A stretch of 64,000 nucleotides of DNA, from contig NZ_JACAQA010000022.1 in assembly GCF_013385425.1 (NCBI RefSeq), positions 1 to 64,000 of the forward strand. The letters run 5' to 3'. The notes below the pieces were generated by a model that made no database searches, was not told where the DNA came from, and saw only the letters and a program-made list of their open reading frames with translations. Position 1 is the stretch's first letter. Each line of letters starts with the position of its first letter. Source of the stretch: Pseudomonas gingeri (GTDB lineage: Bacteria > Pseudomonadota > Gammaproteobacteria > Pseudomonadales > Pseudomonadaceae). Shown here piece after piece: positions 25,175 to 33,380 of this stretch. The position numbers were made by a program, and so were the translations under genes.

Positions 25175-26338
25175 TTATAGGCCGGCGGCGTCGATGTCGA
25201 TCAGCAGCAGCCGCTGGCCGTTGCCGAAGAATTGTCCGGCGGTCAGGCAATACTGGTTGCTGGTGGCGTCGCGATAGGTGCTGGAAAGGATCAGACGGCG
25301 CTCGTCCCAGCCTTCGGCCAGCAGGTGATAGAAGTAGGGCCGCCAGGACCAGTTGTGGCCCAGGTAGCTGCTGTCGGCCTGCCAGGCATTGTGGCGCCAT
25401 TCCAGATTGGGCGTGAGCTGGGTGCCGTGGCGATCGCACTGGTAGAAACGCAGCAGCCAGGGGTAACCGTCGGGCCGTGGCAACTGGCTGAGCGGCGCCT
25501 GGCCCTGGGCCCAGCTCTGCAGTGTGGCCATGAGCCCGCCCAGTTGCTGGCGCAGGTTCATCAGGCGCGCGCGCTCGGCCAGCTTCTGCTGCACATAACG
25601 CTCGCGCAGTTCGGCGAAGCGGGCGACAAAGGCATCGGTGGCAAAGAAATCCAGTTCGGCCTTGGCGAACAGATAACCCTGGACGTAACGCGAGCCGCAT
25701 TCCAGGGCGAAATTCAGCTCGGCCTCGGTTTCCACGCCTTCGGCGATGATCCAGCAGCCGGTCTTTTCCGCCATTTGCGCCAGGGCCTTGACCACTTCGC
25801 TGCTGGGACCGCCGCGCGCCGCGGCCTGGAACAGGCGCATATCGAGCTTGAGAATGTCCGGCTGCAAGGCCAGCACGCGATCGAGTTGGGAATACCCGGC
25901 GCCGAAATCGTCGATGGCAATCCGTGCGCCGGCCTCTCGATAGCGCTTGACCACTTCCGCCAGGCGCAGGCTGTCGCCCCCCAGTTCGGTGATTTCGAAG
26001 ACGATGCGCCGTGGGTCGACAGCGTACTGCGCCAGTTGCTTGAGGCTCGGCAGGGCCTGGCCATTGCTCAGGCGGCTGATCCAGCGCGGCGACATGTTCA
26101 GGCTCAGGAACCAGTCCGGGGGCGCTTCATGCAGCCGGCTGAGGGCGTTGTCGCGGATCTGCCGGTCCAGGCGTCGCAGTGCGGCGGAGGGGGTTCGCGG
26201 ATCGGCGAACAGGGGGCCCACGGAGGTCAGTTGTCCATTGTCCTGGCGCAGTCGGCCAAGGGCCTCGACACCGGCGATACGGCCGGTGGCGGTATCGATG
26301 AACGGCTGAAAGCAGGCGAGCGGTTGCCCGTCGATCAC
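25175..26338 (-). CDS. EAL-domain protein with C-terminal sensor-like domain, 387 aa
   Basis: Probable c-di-GMP phosphodiesterase. EAL is present in GVEALGRL, with FEITE, AIDDFGAGYSQLD and IIAEGVET as the other active-site segments. The last ~130 residues (FYQCDRHGTQLTPNLEW to LLLIDIDA) form a separate domain reminiscent of the PAS-like C-terminal domain of B. subtilis YkuI. No signal peptide. The start is a GTG with AAGGAGG upstream. Separated from the lone receiver only by dgt. Confidence 0.88.
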   Translation of the reverse strand: MIDGQPLACFQPFIDTATGRIAGVEALGRLRQDNGQLTSVGPLFADPRTPSAALRRLDRQIRDNALSRLHEAPPDWFLSLNMSPRWISRLSNGQALPSLKQLAQYAVDPRRIVFEITELGGDSLRLAEVVKRYREAGARIAIDDFGAGYSQLDRVLALQPDILKLDMRLFQAAARGGPSSEVVKALAQMAEKTGCWIIAEGVETEAELNFALECGSRYVQGYLFAKAELDFFATDAFVARFAELRERYVQQKLAERARLMNLRQQLGGLMATLQSWAQGQAPLSQLPRPDGYPWLLRFYQCDRHGTQLTPNLEWRHNAWQADSSYLGHNWSWRPYFYHLLAEGWDERRLILSSTYRDATSNQYCLTAGQFFGNGQRLLLIDIDAAGL

Positions 26339-26390
26339 GGTGCCTCCTTGGGCTGGGTCTTATAGGTCTGGCTGCGGCGGGCAAGGCAGA

Positions 26391-26420
26391 TTGAGCGCGA
26401 GCCCGAAGGTTCGCGCTCAA
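26391..26420 (-). terminator. hairpin after the 113-aa gene
   Basis: Perfect 10-bp stem TTGAGCGCGA / TCGCGCTCAA with a 10-base loop, 40 bases past the stop codon of the last gene in the membrane-protein operon. No strong T tract. Confidence 0.6.
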
Positions 26421-26460
26421 CCCGATGGCTACTGCAAGAATGCAGCCAGCTTTTCTGACG

Positions 26461-26802
26461 TCAGGGTTTGGACGCGGTGCCCCGCAGCGCCAGCCGAATC
26501 AGCGGCAACAGGCTGGCCCCCAGGCGCGCCCAGCGCGACAGGCTGTCGACGCCGCCGCCCTTGGCGCCCCTGCCGCTCATGAAACCCAGCAGCGTGACGA
26601 TGCCGATTCCCCACAGGGGCGCGTGCTTGAGGCCGAGGTTGGCCTGCCAGTTCTGGCCCAGGCCACGCATGCGCTGCAAGGGTTGCAGCAGTTCCCGGGA
26701 CTCATGGCGGATTTCCTGGCGATGCATTTCCATGCGCAGGCGGATCAGCGCCTTGCGCATATCACGCCGGGTATGGAGGTGCGTCAGGTCGGGCAGGCTC
26801 AT
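26461..26802 (-). CDS. hypothetical protein, 113 aa, last gene of a YqjD/YqjE-type operon
   Basis: Basic N-terminal half predicted helical (RRDMRKALIRLRMEMHRQE), then a weak membrane segment (about 64-76, WGIGIVTLLGFM) and an amphipathic C-terminus. Position after a DUF883 and a holin-like gene parallels the elaB/yqjD-yqjE-yqjK arrangement of enterobacteria. Its start overlaps the preceding stop by 4 bases. No function known. Confidence 0.78.
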   Translation of the reverse strand: MSLPDLTHLHTRRDMRKALIRLRMEMHRQEIRHESRELLQPLQRMRGLGQNWQANLGLKHAPLWGIGIVTLLGFMSGRGAKGGGVDSLSRWARLGASLLPLIRLALRGTASKP

Positions 26803-27176
26803 GGCAGCAGTCGCTCGCGGTCGTTGGCCAACTCTTCAAGGGTGGCATGGAAGGGCGACGACTCATCGAAGATCGCCGCTTTCAGGCGCAGGGCGCAGAA
26901 CAGCGCGGCCATGCAGTAAAACACGCAAAGGCCGATGATCCCGGCCAGGCGCGCGGTGTCCCAGAGCAGGATCAGTACCAGCGCCGACAGCCCCACCAGC
27001 AGCAACAGGCCGAACACCAGGGTCAGCCCGGCGAACAGCAACAGGCTGACGGTCCGGGCCTTCTGCTCCTGGAGCTCGATGCCGAACAATTCAACATGGC
27101 TGTGCAACAGGCCGAGGAACGCCGCACCCAGGCGGCGACTCGAGGCGCCGCTGCCGCTCGATTCATCTCCAGCCAT
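26799..27176 (-). CDS. phage-holin-like membrane protein (YqjE/DUF1469 type), 125 aa
   Basis: Two adjacent long membrane segments (about 47-69 and 78-100, FAGLTLVFGLLLLVGL and IIGLCVFYCMAALFCALRL) form a hairpin, with a Ser/Gly-rich N-terminus. The start at 27176 (MAGDESSGSG) is one base after the DUF883 stop, so the genes are coupled. The frame is open upstream but overlaps the preceding gene. Role unknown; not associated with any lysis gene here. Confidence 0.85.
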   Translation of the reverse strand: MAGDESSGSGASSRRLGAAFLGLLHSHVELFGIELQEQKARTVSLLLFAGLTLVFGLLLLVGLSALVLILLWDTARLAGIIGLCVFYCMAALFCALRLKAAIFDESSPFHATLEELANDRERLLP

Positions 27177-27177
27177 A

Positions 27178-27492
27178 TCAGCGCCGCGTCGCCAGCAGGC
27201 CGACGATAAAGCCGATACCGGCGGCAATCCCGATGGACTGCCAAGGTTTGGCCTGGACATAGGCTTCGGTCGCGTCGACCGCCGCCTGGCCGCGATCGCG
27301 CAGGGAGGCTTCGGTCAGTTGCAGGGTTTCGCGGGCCTTGAGCAGGCTTTCGTGAATCTGCGTGCGCAGCTCATCGGCCTGGTCGCCGGCGAGACTGGCG
27401 GTGTGCTCGAGCAGGCGCTCGGTGTCGCTGACCAGGGTCTGGAAATCCGCCATCAGTATCTCTTGAGCCGTCTGTGCCGTTTTGCGAGCCAT
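27178..27492 (-). CDS. DUF883 (ElaB/YqjD-type) membrane-anchored protein, 104 aa
   Basis: Mostly helical, with a C-terminal membrane segment AKPWQSIGIAAGIGFIVGLLATRR, the signature of the family. E. coli YqjD binds ribosomes at the membrane in stationary phase; a like role here is inferred from the family. First gene of a three-gene operon on the minus strand. Confidence 0.9.
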   Translation of the reverse strand: MARKTAQTAQEILMADFQTLVSDTERLLEHTASLAGDQADELRTQIHESLLKARETLQLTEASLRDRGQAAVDATEAYVQAKPWQSIGIAAGIGFIVGLLATRR

Positions 27493-27847
27493 GATGTTCT
27501 CCGTGAAAAGCTATCTATGAAAAAGCGTCCGTGAAAAGTCTGTGCAGGTTTCGAGTGTGGACCCGGGCTGAAGGTTCACTGCGATCGGCTGGTACAGCTT
27601 TTGCTTTGTGCTGGTGCGTTGTGCCGGGCATGTGCGCTGTATTTGGGCGCGCCAGGGCCCTGGCCTGCGAAAACCATACCTCAAATAATCAAAAAACGCG
27701 GAAAAAACCCGAGGGTTCCTCGCGCTGCGTGTTTCGTCCTGCGCCAAAGCGGTTCGCTCTCGGCTCGGGGTGGCGCCAATCTGGTGCGAAATGCGTAGTA
27801 ATTGAACTGCTTTGGTGCTTTTCCCTGACTTCAGGTCTGCCGTCTCC
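27493..27847. other. intergenic region between DUF883 operon and amtB
   Basis: No gene in these 355 bases between divergent genes. It holds a perfect 14-bp palindrome GCCAGGGCCCTGGC at 27651-27664, and a TTTGGTGC string near 27811-27818 that resembles half of an NtrC site. I found no convincing sigma-54 promoter (GG-N10-GC with matching flanks). Confidence 0.5.
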
Positions 27848-29056
27848 ATGGAAAATTTGCAAAGCGCTGTGGACACTCTGGTCCACGGTTCCAACACCCT
27901 GTTCATTCTGCTCGGGGCGGTCATGGTCCTGGCCATGCACGCCGGTTTCGCCTTTCTCGAGGTCGGCACCGTTCGGCAAAAGAACCAGGTCAATGCCTTG
28001 TCGAAAATCCTCAGCGACTTCGCGATTTCGACCCTGGCCTATTTCTTTATAGGTTACTGGATTTCCTACGGTGTGAGCTTTTTACAGCCGGCGGCGCAAA
28101 TCAGCGGCGACCACGGCTATGGCCTGGTGAAGTTCTTTTTCCTGCTGACCTTCGCGGCGGCGATTCCGGCGATCATTTCCGGCGGGATTGCCGAGCGTGC
28201 GCGGTTTGCCCCGCAGTTGTGCGCCACCGCCCTGATCGTAGCCTTTGTCTACCCGTTTTTCGAAGGCCTGGTCTGGAACGGTAACTTCGGCCTGCAAGCC
28301 TGGCTGCTGGCGCGCTTTGGCGCCAGCTTCCATGATTTCGCCGGCTCCGTGGTGGTGCACGCCATGGGTGGCTGGCTGGCGCTGGCGGCGGTGCTCTTGC
28401 TGGGGCCGCGTCAGGGTCGCTACCGCGAGGGGCGGTTGGTGGCGTTCGCACCGTCGAGCATTCCGTTCCTGGCCCTGGGGTCGTGGATCCTGATCGTCGG
28501 CTGGTTCGGCTTCAACGTCATGAGCGCGCAGACCCTGCAAGGGGTGAGTGGGCTGGTGGCGGTCAATTCGTTGATGGCGATGGTCGGCGGCACGGTGGCG
28601 GCGCTGATCATCGGCCGCAACGATCCGGGTTTCCTGCACAACGGCCCCCTGGCCGGGCTGGTGGCGATCTGTGCCGGTTCCGACCTGATGCACCCGGTGG
28701 GCGCGCTGGTGACCGGCGTGGTGGCGGGCGGCTTGTTCGTCTGGTGTTTTATCGCGGCCCAGAGCCAGTGGAAGATCGACGATGTGCTTGGCGTCTGGCC
28801 GTTGCATGGCCTGTGTGGGGTCTGGGGCGGGATTGCCTGTGGGATCTTCGGCCAGCAGGCGTTGGGCGGCCTGGGTGGCGTCAGCCTGGTCAGCCAGTTG
28901 ATCGGCACCGGCTTGGGGGTGGTGGTGGCCCTGATCGGTGGCTTTGCCGTGTACGGCGCGATCAAGGCCGTGCATGGCCTACGCTTGAGCCAGGAAGAGG
29001 AGTACTACGGGGCCGATCTGTCGATCCACAAGATCGGTGCGGTGAGTCAGGACTAA
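27848..29056 (+). CDS. amtB: ammonium transporter, Amt family, 402 aa
   Basis: Ammonium channel of the inner membrane with about 11 membrane segments. The family signature HDFAGSVVVHAMGGWLAL contains the first pore His, and VWPLHGLCGVWGG the second. It begins directly with the first membrane segment, so there is no cleavable signal peptide as in AmtB of E. coli. No glnK gene is adjacent, so it is likely a second Amt copy separate from the usual glnK-amtB operon; the symbol denotes the family. Confidence 0.88.
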   Translation: MENLQSAVDTLVHGSNTLFILLGAVMVLAMHAGFAFLEVGTVRQKNQVNALSKILSDFAISTLAYFFIGYWISYGVSFLQPAAQISGDHGYGLVKFFFLLTFAAAIPAIISGGIAERARFAPQLCATALIVAFVYPFFEGLVWNGNFGLQAWLLARFGASFHDFAGSVVVHAMGGWLALAAVLLLGPRQGRYREGRLVAFAPSSIPFLALGSWILIVGWFGFNVMSAQTLQGVSGLVAVNSLMAMVGGTVAALIIGRNDPGFLHNGPLAGLVAICAGSDLMHPVGALVTGVVAGGLFVWCFIAAQSQWKIDDVLGVWPLHGLCGVWGGIACGIFGQQALGGLGGVSLVSQLIGTGLGVVVALIGGFAVYGAIKAVHGLRLSQEEEYYGADLSIHKIGAVSQD

Positions 29057-29131
29057 TCCGACTCGGTTCGCTATGATCAACCCCAGATCAGGGGGGGCGT
29101 GTGGCCAGGTTCCCGTCGAGCGGAGAGGTCT

Positions 29132-30238
29132 ATGGAGCGTCTGTATTCACTGCAAGGCTTGAGGGGCGCGGCAGTGCTGGGCGTGGTCTTGTTCCACATG
29201 GCGGCGGTCGAGCACAAGTACTCCGGCGGCGATACCTTGCTGCCGGCGTGGGTGGATTTTTTCCAGCTGGGTGTCGACCTGTTTTTTGTCATCAGCGGCT
29301 TCGTCATGGTGATCGTCACCCGCGGCCGCTTCCAGGATCGGGTCCAGGCCCAGCGTTTTCTGTTCAACCGGGTCTCGCGGATCTACCCCAACTACTGGCT
29401 CTACTTCTTTATCACCCTGGCGGTCTATCTGGTCCAGCCGATGCTGGTCAACAGCTCCCACGGTGGTTCCAACCTGTGGCTGTCGTTCCTGCTGCTGCCC
29501 AATGATCGGGTATTGCTGGTGATGGTGGCCTGGTCGCTGGTGTTCGAGTTGTGGTTCTACCTGGTGTTCAGCCTGCTGCTGGGGTTTCGCGAGCGTGGCT
29601 TGCCGCTGTTGCTGCTGGCCTGGGCGGTGGCGCTGGTGGCGTTCAACCTGTTGGACTCCTGGCGCGACTATTCCTCGGCCCTGAAGATTATCCTGCACCC
29701 CTATGCACTGGAATTCATTATCGGCAGCGCGGCGGCGCTGTTCTTCTATGGTCGGCACAGTGCAAAAGTACCGAACGCCGTGCTCTGGCTGGTCCTGGCG
29801 ACGGCGCTGGTGCCGGGTTTTGCCTTGATCGGGCACTATGAACTGTTCTCTACCGAGGGCTTGCCGAGGATGCTGTGGGTGGGGCTGGTATTCGGCGCCT
29901 TGACACTGTCGCTGGCCTTGCTGGAGCGGCGCCAGTTGATCCGTTGCCCACGCTTTCTGGTCTTCACCGGTGATATGTCCTACACCATCTATCTCTCGCA
30001 CTTGCTGGTGCTCGGCGTCGTGGGCCGGGCCTGGCAGATCATCGGCAACTGGCCGACCCATATCGAGGACAATCTGGTGTTCCTGGTCCTGATGATGCTC
30101 GCGGTCTGGGGTTACGGCTGGGTCGGCTACTCGTTTTTTGAAAAACCGGTGCTCGATCGGGCGACAAGCTACTGCAAGCGACGGTTTCGGACCGTCTCCT
30201 CCCACAAAGCGTCCGATCCGTTGCCGGACGGCAAATGA
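29132..30238 (+). CDS. acyltransferase family 3 membrane protein, 368 aa
   Basis: Integral membrane O-acyltransferase (OatA/Oac type). The N-terminus LQGLRGAAVLGVVLFHMAAVEH carries the conserved Arg and His, FFVISGFVMVIV and FNRVSRIYPNYW the other motifs; about ten membrane segments. It lacks the C-terminal SGNH domain. Likely acetylates a glycan or lipid head group; substrate unknown. Start chosen by GGAGAGG upstream. It overlaps the next acyltransferase by 4 bases (ATGA). Confidence 0.88.
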   Translation: MERLYSLQGLRGAAVLGVVLFHMAAVEHKYSGGDTLLPAWVDFFQLGVDLFFVISGFVMVIVTRGRFQDRVQAQRFLFNRVSRIYPNYWLYFFITLAVYLVQPMLVNSSHGGSNLWLSFLLLPNDRVLLVMVAWSLVFELWFYLVFSLLLGFRERGLPLLLLAWAVALVAFNLLDSWRDYSSALKIILHPYALEFIIGSAAALFFYGRHSAKVPNAVLWLVLATALVPGFALIGHYELFSTEGLPRMLWVGLVFGALTLSLALLERRQLIRCPRFLVFTGDMSYTIYLSHLLVLGVVGRAWQIIGNWPTHIEDNLVFLVLMMLAVWGYGWVGYSFFEKPVLDRATSYCKRRFRTVSSHKASDPLPDGK

Positions 30239-31212
30239 GGATGGCTAAAGTCCTCAACGGCAATCTGGATGCCTTGAAAGTCCTGCTGGCGATATTTGTC
30301 GTGGTGCTGCATTGCCATTTCATGGGCGGCAACTACACCGCGGTGGGTTACTTGCTGTGCAATGGCTTGTTCCGCGTGGCGGTGCCGACCTTCTTTGTCA
30401 TCAACGGTTACTACCTGTGGCAGACCCTCGCCTCCGGGCACTCGTTTGCGCTCTGGTTCAAGCGTGGCCTGCAGTTGTATCTGCTCTGGATGCTGGTCTA
30501 CAGCCCGATCTATGCGAGCTTCGCCGACCTGGGCAGTGTCGGCGGCGTGCTGGGAATACTGAAGCAGTTCGTGATCGGTTACTTCCACCTCTGGTACCTG
30601 GTGGGCATGCTCGGTGGCGGCCTGATCCTCTACCTGTTGCGCAATCGACCCACGGGCCTGCTGCTGGCGCTGGCGTCGAGTGCCTTTGTGGTCGGCCTGG
30701 TGCTGCAATATGTCCGGGTCTATTTCGAGCTGCCCAACGCCTTTCTCCAGCATTTCAACCAGAACGACTACACCGCGCGGAATTTCCTGTTCATGAGCTT
30801 TCCGTTCATGGCGCTGGGGTTTCTCCTGGCCCGTCACGGCGTGCCGGAACGGGCTACCCGGGGAAAGGTCTGCCTGGCGTTGGCGCTCGGCCTGGCCCTG
30901 CTGTTGGGCGAAGCCTGGCTGAATTACTCGCATCAGGCCGATGCCCGGCAGAACTTCGATTTCCTGGCATCGTTGCCGCTGGTCACGTCGGCGTTGTTCC
31001 TGTTGCCGTTCGTGTTTTTCCGCGCTTCCAGCAGCAACCTCAACGCCAAGCTGTCCTCCGCGCTCTACTATGTGCATCCGTTGTTCCTCTACGGGGCGTT
31101 GTCGGCGGGACTGGCGTACGGCAATACCCTGACCGCGGTAGTGCTGCTCCTGGCTTTAGTCGCGGCACCATTGCTGATCCTCGTCAGCCGGCGTGTGCGC
31201 TTCCTGCTCTGA
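30235..31212 (+). CDS. second acyltransferase-family membrane protein, 325 aa
   Basis: Ten or so membrane segments; N-terminus NLDALKVLLAIFVVVLHCHFMGG aligns with the acyltransferase 3 start, including the His, and PTFFVINGYYLW matches the FFxISGY motif. More diverged than its upstream neighbour, with which it is translationally coupled. The two are not close copies, which suggests distinct acceptor substrates acting in one pathway. No glycosyltransferase genes lie beside them. Confidence 0.85.
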   Translation: MRMAKVLNGNLDALKVLLAIFVVVLHCHFMGGNYTAVGYLLCNGLFRVAVPTFFVINGYYLWQTLASGHSFALWFKRGLQLYLLWMLVYSPIYASFADLGSVGGVLGILKQFVIGYFHLWYLVGMLGGGLILYLLRNRPTGLLLALASSAFVVGLVLQYVRVYFELPNAFLQHFNQNDYTARNFLFMSFPFMALGFLLARHGVPERATRGKVCLALALGLALLLGEAWLNYSHQADARQNFDFLASLPLVTSALFLLPFVFFRASSSNLNAKLSSALYYVHPLFLYGALSAGLAYGNTLTAVVLLLALVAAPLLILVSRRVRFLL

Positions 31213-31286
31213 GGGCCGTGTCGTCGCTCGACTGGCCCGGATGACGGACCTAGAATAAGTCTTCATCCTGTCCCGGACCCCTTGCC

Positions 31287-31523
31287 ATGCTTCCTGAATG
31301 CCAGCTGTTCGGCACCCTGGGTTGCCATCTCTGTGAAGTCGCCGAAGCCCTGCTGATGCCGCTGGTCGATCACGGCCTGATGGTGGAACTGGTGGATATC
31401 GCCGCCGATGAGGCCTTGTTCGATGCCTATGGCTTGCGGATTCCGGTGCTACGCCGGGCAGACACCAGGGCCGAGTTGGACTGGCCCTTTGATGTCGAGC
31501 AGGTCGTGGCCTTTCTACGCTGA
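31287..31523 (+). CDS. glutaredoxin-like protein (DUF836), 78 aa
   Basis: Small thioredoxin-fold protein with the redox motif GCHLC at residues 11-15 and a cis-proline in YGLRIPVL. Family members are common in gammaproteobacteria and usually of unknown partner. Complete by length. Confidence 0.88.
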   Translation: MLPECQLFGTLGCHLCEVAEALLMPLVDHGLMVELVDIAADEALFDAYGLRIPVLRRADTRAELDWPFDVEQVVAFLR

Positions 31524-31689
31524 AGCGATCTATCTCGCTCCTGTCATATGCCTGCTGCACCCTTGTCGGGTGGTGGTGGCGCTTCTGTTTCATCAAATTA
31601 CCTGCGGTTGCGCTGGAAAAACGACTGTGCTTACGTCGCTGCATGACGTTTGAGGCAGCACGTTCCAGTGGTGCAAGGGAGGAAATGAA

Positions 31690-31890
31690 ATGAAAGGGAG
31701 GTCCATTCTGCTGGTCAACCAACTGGGCGGTCGCAAGTTCCTGGCCACCGTGGTGGTTGGCGTAAGCACCGCGGCGTTGACCTGGTATGGAAAGATCGAT
31801 GGTGGGACCTACGCCATGGTGATCCTCGGCACGGTGGGCTCGTTCATCGGCGGCAACGTCTATGGAAAAGTCCATCCCAGGGAATCATGA
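31690..31890 (+). CDS. small membrane protein, 66 aa, unknown
   Basis: Begins MKGRSILLVNQLGGRKF, followed by two hydrophobic stretches (ATVVVGVSTAALTWY, and AMVILGTVGSFIGGNVYG) and a charged end. GGGAGGAAATGAA precedes the ATG closely. Such two-segment proteins are sometimes phage-derived, but no phage gene is nearby. Confidence 0.7.
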   Translation: MKGRSILLVNQLGGRKFLATVVVGVSTAALTWYGKIDGGTYAMVILGTVGSFIGGNVYGKVHPRES

Positions 31891-31940
31891 GGGCTGCCGG
31901 CAGGCGGCAATCGGTTGGCGGGTCATCAAAAAATCAGTTA

Positions 31941-31956
31941 CTGTATGTTTATACAG
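31941..31956 (+). promoter_or_regulatory. LexA-binding (SOS) box
   Basis: CTGTATGTTTATACAG matches the LexA consensus CTGT-N8-ACAG with perfect outer half-sites and an AT-rich centre. It is 85 bases upstream of the ATG at 32041, in the only gap before that gene. Confidence 0.88.
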
Positions 31957-32040
31957 TTTTCGTTCCGGTGTTGGGACAGGATGCCCACCCTGACGTGCGC
32001 ACCCGGGAACGGAATCCAGAGAGATTAAGAGGGTTAAAGC

Positions 32041-32373
32041 ATGCTCAATGTCGAACAATTGAAATCCAGCGTGAACCGCATGTCCGCTGATGTGGTGCGC
32101 GAGGCGGTACTCGAGTTGCGCCTGGACGGGCTGGTAACGGAAGGCAAGACACCGTTCAACAAGTTGCATTTCAACACCTGTTTCGCGGAAATCGAAGCCC
32201 TGTTCCAGCGCGCGGGTTATCACCGGCAACTGGATGTGGTGGGTTACCAGGGCTTGTTGTATGCCCTCTACGATCCGGGGCGCTGGGAGGCGGTGGATGT
32301 GTTGCGCTGGCTGAAGGACTACACCGAGGCGGCCGGTGCAAAGCTGCTGGGTAGCAAGATCGCTTCGGGCTGA
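32041..32373 (+). CDS. LexA-controlled small protein of unknown function, 110 aa
   Basis: I recognise no named domain. It starts MLNVEQLKSSVNRMSADVV, is soluble and mostly helical by appearance, and ends LKDYTEAAGAKLLGSKIASG. The LexA box 85 bases upstream predicts induction by DNA damage. Several small hypothetical proteins belong to the Pseudomonas LexA regulon, and this is likely one of them. No toxin, DNA-binding or polymerase motif is visible. Confidence 0.85.
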   Translation: MLNVEQLKSSVNRMSADVVREAVLELRLDGLVTEGKTPFNKLHFNTCFAEIEALFQRAGYHRQLDVVGYQGLLYALYDPGRWEAVDVLRWLKDYTEAAGAKLLGSKIASG

Positions 32374-32477
32374 GGCACGGGCAAGGCGACGGGCATCGCG
32401 ATTGCGTTACCGCGAGCCTAGGTTCTGCCGGGGTCTTGCGGGATAATGCCGGCTTGCCCAGCCGTTCGAGTCCTGTC

Positions 32478-33368
32478 ATGTCCGCCTTGCCCTTCAATGC
32501 CGCCGAGCACCAGGCCAGCACCTTGTACCTGCCACCCGGTTCGTGGGCCACGGTGCTGGACTGCCTGTGCGAACATTTCAAGGCGATCAGCCGCGAGCAA
32601 TGGCTCGATCGCATTGCCCGCGGCCGGGTGCTGGACGCCGAGGGCGTGGCCATCAGCGCGCAGTTGCCTTACCGCGAAGGCCTGCGCATCCACTACTTTC
32701 GCGAAGTGCCGAACGAGACGCCGATTCCGGTGAGGGAGACGATTCTCTACGCCGATGAACACCTGGTGGTGGCGGACAAACCGCATTTCCTGCCGGTCAC
32801 GCCGGCCGGCGAGTATGTCGAGCAGACCTTGTTGCGACGCTTGATCCACCGCCTGGACAATCCGCACCTGGTGCCGTTGCATCGGATCGACCGGCATACC
32901 GCCGGCCTGGTGCTGTTCTCGGCCAATCCCGCGAGCCGTTCGGCCTATCAGGCGCTGTTTCCGACCCGGCAGATTGAAAAGCGCTACGAGGCGATTGCCC
33001 GTGCCTTGCCGAGTCTGTCGTTCCCGCTGGTGCACAAAAGCCGCCTGGTGGAAGGCGAGCCGTTTTTCCGCATGCGCGAAGGGGACGGTATCAGCAATAC
33101 CGAAACCGCTGTCGAGGTCGCTGAAAAAAATGGCGAGCTGTGGCGCTACGGGCTGTATCCGGTGACGGGCAAGAAGCATCAGTTGCGGGTGCATATGGCG
33201 GCTCTTGGCGCGGGCATCTGCAACGACCCGTTTTATCCACAGGTGCTCAAGGATGCCGTGGATGACTACGCCAACCCTCTCAAGCTGTTGGCCCAGGGCT
33301 TGCGTTTCATTGATCCGATCAGCGACCGGGAGCGTCGCTTCGAGAGCGAGATCGTTCTGCACTGGTGA
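32478..33368 (+). CDS. RluA-family pseudouridine synthase, 296 aa
   Basis: Isomerises uridine in rRNA or tRNA. The catalytic Asp is in HRIDRHTAGLVLFS, followed by IEKRYEAIAR and the C-terminal TGKKHQLRVHMAALG. The N-terminal S4-like portion (CEHFKAISREQWLDRIARGRV) is present. Start at 32478 (MSALPFNAAEH); the frame is open a little upstream. The exact target position cannot be read from sequence. Confidence 0.9.
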   Translation: MSALPFNAAEHQASTLYLPPGSWATVLDCLCEHFKAISREQWLDRIARGRVLDAEGVAISAQLPYREGLRIHYFREVPNETPIPVRETILYADEHLVVADKPHFLPVTPAGEYVEQTLLRRLIHRLDNPHLVPLHRIDRHTAGLVLFSANPASRSAYQALFPTRQIEKRYEAIARALPSLSFPLVHKSRLVEGEPFFRMREGDGISNTETAVEVAEKNGELWRYGLYPVTGKKHQLRVHMAALGAGICNDPFYPQVLKDAVDDYANPLKLLAQGLRFIDPISDRERRFESEIVLHW

Positions 33369-33380
33369 CACCGACGGCCG

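Noticed and set aside
26799..27176. Holin-like gene as part of a lysis cassette
   Set aside because: Its neighbours are DUF883 and YqjK-like genes, the usual housekeeping YqjD/YqjE arrangement, with no endolysin.
27493..27847. Possible sigma-54/NtrC promoter for amtB
   Set aside because: Only an isolated TTTGGTGC half-site was found; no GG-N10-GC pair fits the consensus closely.
31690..32373. Prophage remnant because of a small membrane protein next to a LexA box
   Set aside because: No integrase, repressor, structural or lysis gene nearby; two small genes are not enough.
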